This document shows, one piece after another, positions 60,899-64,000 of a stretch of DNA of 64,000 nt. The notes under the pieces are model-generated. The model was not told the DNA's origin, searched no databases, and saw only the letters and a list, made by a program, of their open reading frames with translations. The DNA comes from Parvibaculum sp. GTDB lineage: Bacteria > Pseudomonadota > Alphaproteobacteria > Parvibaculales > Parvibaculaceae. Within the stretch, counting starts at the first letter, position 1, and the number at the start of each line of letters is the position of its first letter. Both the position numbers and the translations under genes were made by a program. The DNA lies in contig JAEPQD010000001.1 in NCBI GenBank assembly GCA_017642695.1, positions 2,179,701 through 2,243,700 on the forward strand. Direction: 5' to 3'.

Positions 60899-61651
60899 AT
60901 GACCGCCGACATCCGCCGCTTTGCAGAGATCGACAGCACCAACGAAGAGGCGCGCCGTCTCGGTGAGGCAGGCACCGAGGGGCCGGTCTGGATCGTCGCC
61001 GAACGCCAGACCGCAGGTCGCGGCCGGCGGGGCCGGGCATGGGAAAGCCCTTCCGGCAATTTCATGGGCACGCTCTACCTCACGCCCCACTGTGGTCCCC
61101 GTGAAGCGGGCGAGCTCTCCTTCGTTGCCGCCGTCGCCGTGCATGACGCGGTGAACGGCCTCCTTCCGCCGCCGTTCCGCCCCGCGCTTCGTCTCAAATG
61201 GCCGAACGACCTTCTTCACGGTCGGGCCAAGCTCGCGGGCATTCTGCTCGAGTCCTCCGGCGTCGCCGGCGCTGAGGTCGCCTGGGTCGCTATCGGCATG
61301 GGGCTGAACCTGGCCACGCATCCCGAGGGGATGGAATATCCGGCAATCTCGCTCGCTGCGATGGGCGCGGGGCGCGTCACACCGGAGGACGCACTCGCCG
61401 CGCTCGACAGGTCTTTCACACGCTGGCTCGGCGTCTGGCGTGGACAGCATGGCTTTGCCGCCATCCGCGAGGAATGGTTGAAACGGGCGGAGGGCATCGG
61501 CGGTGCGATCACCGTGCGGCTGTCCGCCGAAACGCTCGAAGGCACTTTCGAGGGTCTCGCCCCCGACGGCGCGCTTCAGCTGCGTCTCGCGGATGGCGAA
61601 CGCCGTCTCGTCTCCGCCGGTGACGTGTTCTTCGCCGTCCCGGCACGCTGA
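60899..61651 (+). CDS. birA: Biotin--[acetyl-CoA-carboxylase] ligase
   Basis: 250-residue enzyme that attaches biotin to the carboxylase carrier protein. The biotinyl-AMP site is RQTAGRGRRGRAWESPSGN; LKWPNDLLHGRAKLAGILLE holds the catalytic Lys; a C-terminal SH3-like domain follows. There is no N-terminal helix-turn-helix, so it is monofunctional and does not repress biotin genes. Position between nuoN and rnj is a conserved alphaproteobacterial order. Confidence 0.95.
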   Translation: MTADIRRFAEIDSTNEEARRLGEAGTEGPVWIVAERQTAGRGRRGRAWESPSGNFMGTLYLTPHCGPREAGELSFVAAVAVHDAVNGLLPPPFRPALRLKWPNDLLHGRAKLAGILLESSGVAGAEVAWVAIGMGLNLATHPEGMEYPAISLAAMGAGRVTPEDALAALDRSFTRWLGVWRGQHGFAAIREEWLKRAEGIGGAITVRLSAETLEGTFEGLAPDGALQLRLADGERRLVSAGDVFFAVPAR

Positions 61652-61677
61652 ACGAAAATGTGCAATAATCACGACAT

Positions 61678-63369
61678 ATGAGTATTCCAGAGTCCCCCAG
61701 CGCCACCCCCGGTGACGAACTCGTCTTCCTGCCGCTCGGCGGCTCGGGCGAGATCGGCATGAACCTCAATCTCTATGGCTACGGCCCGGAGGAGGATCGC
61801 CGCTGGATCATGGTCGATCTCGGCGTCACCTTCGGCGACGACCGCACGCCCGGCGTCGATGTCATCATGGCAGACCCCGCCTTCATCGAGGAACGCCGCG
61901 ACGAACTCCTCGGTATCGTGCTCACCCACGCCCACGAGGATCACATCGGCGCCGTCGCGCATATCTGGCCGCGCCTGCGCTGTCCCGTCTACGCAACGCC
62001 CTTCACTGCCGCCATGGTGCGCGGCAAACTCGTCGAGGCGGGCATCGAGGCGGAAGTCCCGATGAACATCATTCCGCTCGGCCACCGTTTCGATCTCGGT
62101 CCCTTCAACATCGAGCTGGTCACGCTGACGCACTCGATCCTCGAGCCGAACGCCCTCGCGATCCGCACACCGCTCGGCCTCGTCCTCCATACGGGCGACT
62201 GGAAGATCGATCCCGATCCCGTTGTCGGCGACGACATGGACATCGCCCGGCTGACGGAGATAGGCGACGAGGGGGTCCGCGCCATCGTTTGCGACTCGAC
62301 CAATGTCTTCTCGCCCGGCACCTCGGGCTCGGAGGCCGATGTTGCCGCTAGCCTCACCGAACTCCTGAAGACCTGCGAGGGCAGGGTCGCGGTCACCACC
62401 TTCGCCTCCAATGTTGCCCGCCTCGAAAGCATCATCCGCGCCGCCGATGCCTGCGGCCGCCACCCGGTTCTCGTCGGCCGCGCCATGTACCGCGTCGTCG
62501 CCGCCGCGCGCGAAGCGGGCTACCTCATGGACTTGCCCGAGATTGTCAGCGAGAGCAACGCGGGCTACCTCCCGCGCGACAAGGTGCTCTTCGTCTGCAC
62601 CGGCAGCCAGGGCGAGCCCCGCGCCGCGCTTGCCCGCATCGCCGAGGACAACCACCCCCACATCGTGCTGGAGAAGGGCGACAGTGTCGTCTTTTCCTCG
62701 CGTGTCATTCCGGGCAACGAAACCTCTATCTTCGATCTGCAGAACCTGCTGGCCGAACGGGGTATCCGCGTCATCACCGAGAAGGATCACTTCGTTCACG
62801 TCTCCGGCCATCCCTGCCGCGACGAGCTTGCCCGCATGTATCAATGGATCAGGCCGCAGGTCTCCGTGCCCGTCCACGGCGAGGCGCGTCATCTCGCGGA
62901 GCATGCCGCGCTTGCCCGCGAGCTTCAGGTGCCCGAACAGATCGTCATCCGCAACGGCCTCATGGTCCGCCTCGCGCCGGGCCCCGCCGAGATCGTGGAC
63001 GAGGCGCCGTCGGGCCGCCTCTATCTCGATGGCGAAGTGCTCACCGCCTCCGACGAGGGCGCCGTTCAGGAGCGCCGCCGCCTTGCCTTCGCGGGTTCCG
63101 TCTTCGTCAGCATCGTCCTGAACGGCAAGGGGCAGGTCTGCGGCGACCCGCAGGTCGTTCTCATGGGCCTGCCGGAAGAGGACAGCCACGGCGTCCTCTT
63201 CGAGGACCGCGCCTATGACGCCATCGACGAGGCTCTCGAGCGGCTGCCGCTGAAACGCCGCGGCGACGACGATGCCGTAGCGGAATTCTTGCGTCGCGCC
63301 GTCCGCGGCGCCCTGCGCCGCGAATGGGGCAAGAAAGCCCAGGTCGCGGTCGCGGTCACGCGGATCTAG
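61678..63369 (+). CDS. rnj: Ribonuclease J
   Basis: 563-residue metallo-beta-lactamase/beta-CASP nuclease with 5'-3' exo- and endonuclease activity on RNA. The metal-binding motif is LTHAHEDHIGAVAHIW, and later metal and CASP motifs are HTGDWKID, CDSTNVFSPG, VCTGSQGEP and HVSGHPCRDEL. In alphaproteobacteria RNase J takes part in 23S rRNA processing alongside RNase E. It starts 26 bases after birA. Confidence 0.95.
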   Translation: MSIPESPSATPGDELVFLPLGGSGEIGMNLNLYGYGPEEDRRWIMVDLGVTFGDDRTPGVDVIMADPAFIEERRDELLGIVLTHAHEDHIGAVAHIWPRLRCPVYATPFTAAMVRGKLVEAGIEAEVPMNIIPLGHRFDLGPFNIELVTLTHSILEPNALAIRTPLGLVLHTGDWKIDPDPVVGDDMDIARLTEIGDEGVRAIVCDSTNVFSPGTSGSEADVAASLTELLKTCEGRVAVTTFASNVARLESIIRAADACGRHPVLVGRAMYRVVAAAREAGYLMDLPEIVSESNAGYLPRDKVLFVCTGSQGEPRAALARIAEDNHPHIVLEKGDSVVFSSRVIPGNETSIFDLQNLLAERGIRVITEKDHFVHVSGHPCRDELARMYQWIRPQVSVPVHGEARHLAEHAALARELQVPEQIVIRNGLMVRLAPGPAEIVDEAPSGRLYLDGEVLTASDEGAVQERRRLAFAGSVFVSIVLNGKGQVCGDPQVVLMGLPEEDSHGVLFEDRAYDAIDEALERLPLKRRGDDDAVAEFLRRAVRGALRREWGKKAQVAVAVTRI

Positions 63370-63449
63370 CTGCCTTGCCTGGGCCGTTGATCCGGCCTAA
63401 ACATGGGATCAAAGAAACCTGAAACCGCTCTAATTCACGGGATAAATCC

Positions 63450-63854
63450 ATGCTCGGTCCGCTCAATCACGTCGCCATCGCCGTACCGGATATCCATGCG
63501 GCTGCAGAGACTTACAAGCAGAAGTTCAATGCAAAGGTCTCCGAGGCCGTACCCCAGCCGGACCATGGCGTGACCACCGTTTTCGTCGATCTCGGCAACA
63601 CCAAGATCGAGCTGCTGGAACCGCTCGGCGAGAACTCGCCCATCGCCGGCTTTCTCGCAAAGAACCCCAAGGGGGGCATCCACCACATCTGCATCGAGGT
63701 CGACGACATCGACGCCGCCTGCGAGAAGATGAACACCGAGGGTGTCACCATCACGGGCACCGGCAAGCCGAAGATCGGCGCCCACGGCAAGCCCGTCGTC
63801 TTCCTCCACCCGAAGGACCTGAACGGCACGCTCGTCGAGCTCGAGCAGGCCTGA
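63450..63854 (+). CDS. mce: Methylmalonyl-CoA epimerase
   Basis: 134-residue VOC-fold enzyme interconverting the (S) and (R) forms of methylmalonyl-CoA in propionyl-CoA use. It opens LNHVAIAVPDIHAAAETYK with the first metal His; GIHHICIEVDDID holds the second, and Glu ligands are in KIELLEPLGENSPI and the C-terminal LVELEQ. Conserved neighbour of rnj in this class. Confidence 0.93.
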   Translation: MLGPLNHVAIAVPDIHAAAETYKQKFNAKVSEAVPQPDHGVTTVFVDLGNTKIELLEPLGENSPIAGFLAKNPKGGIHHICIEVDDIDAACEKMNTEGVTITGTGKPKIGAHGKPVVFLHPKDLNGTLVELEQA

Positions 63855-63862
63855 GAGGGCAC

Positions 63863-64000
63863 ATGGACCCCGTCGCCGGCCTCGCGATCTATTTCATCGT
63901 CTGGTGGATCACGCTCTTTGCCGTGCTCCCCTGGGGTGTCCGTTCGCAGCATGAGACCGGCGACGTCACCCCCGGCACCGAGGTGGGGGCCCCGGTCCGC
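63863..64000 (+). CDS. DUF1467 family membrane protein (3' end outside window)
   Basis: First 46 codons. One hydrophobic helix (GLAIYFIVWWITLFAVLPWGV) followed by RSQHETGDVTPGTEVGAPV, the standard opening of the DUF1467 family. Eight bases after mce. Function unknown; it is a steady neighbour of mce in alphaproteobacteria. Confidence 0.85.
   Translation, partial: MDPVAGLAIYFIVWWITLFAVLPWGVRSQHETGDVTPGTEVGAPVR

Noticed and set aside
55424..61672. Very long minus-strand open frames opposite nuoK-nuoN and birA
   Set aside because: Rich in His, Asp and Arg, the typical antisense of membrane-protein codons at high GC; no start context or motifs.

Overview
The window is about 63% GC and almost entirely coding. 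It reads as a chromosome segment of an alphaproteobacterium. The gene orders tRNA-Leu / tig / clpP / clpX / lon / hup and nuoA-N / birA / rnj / mce / DUF1467 are typical of Hyphomicrobiales and relatives. The mix of acyl-CoA enzymes, a DUF1329 protein and a thiolase-like protein fits a Parvibaculum-like organism, but that genus-level guess comes from gene content only.

Layout. 1-6555: SUF iron-sulfur assembly operon (an IscS-like desulfurase cut by the window edge, then sufB, sufC, sufD, sufS, a SufT/DUF59 protein and a SufA-type carrier), followed by a TfoX-N protein. 7041-9907: two tandem PaaG-like enoyl-CoA hydratase/isomerases and a diguanylate cyclase, all on the minus strand. 10237-18361: aldehyde dehydrogenase, DUF1329 protein, RhlE-type helicase, membrane histidine kinase and parE. 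18458-22992: TetR regulator divergent from a DUF1330 protein, an Old Yellow Enzyme and a DASS transporter, then a small P-loop NTPase. 23613-26379: VOC protein, then glnB-glnA behind a good sigma-54 promoter match. 26716-34841: aminotransferase, esterase, thiolase-like protein, PagL-like protein, DUF4870 protein, a lipoprotein, a histidine phosphatase and bifunctional nnr. 34956-44477: tRNA-Leu, tig, an ornithine decarboxylase and acetyltransferase pair inserted before clpP, then clpX, lon and the HU gene. 44561-46315: MFS transporter, tRNA-Val and tRNA-Asp. 46590-60895: complete 14-gene complex I operon. 60899-64000: birA, rnj, mce and the start of a DUF1467 gene.

How the genes work together. 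The SUF operon supplies Fe-S clusters, and complex I is one of the largest users of them. Trigger factor, ClpXP and Lon form a protein quality-control block, and sigma-32-like promoters can be seen before clpP and lon. glnB and glnA form the nitrogen-sensing and assimilation pair.

No prophage, transposon, CRISPR array or obvious defence island is present. The signals most worth a second look are: the leader of the ornithine decarboxylase gene, with an open frame whose peptide resembles the E. coli SpeFL arrest peptide; the His/Asp-rich plus Lys/Ala-rich tail of trigger factor; and two structured intergenic regions (23104-23160 and about 28578-28818).
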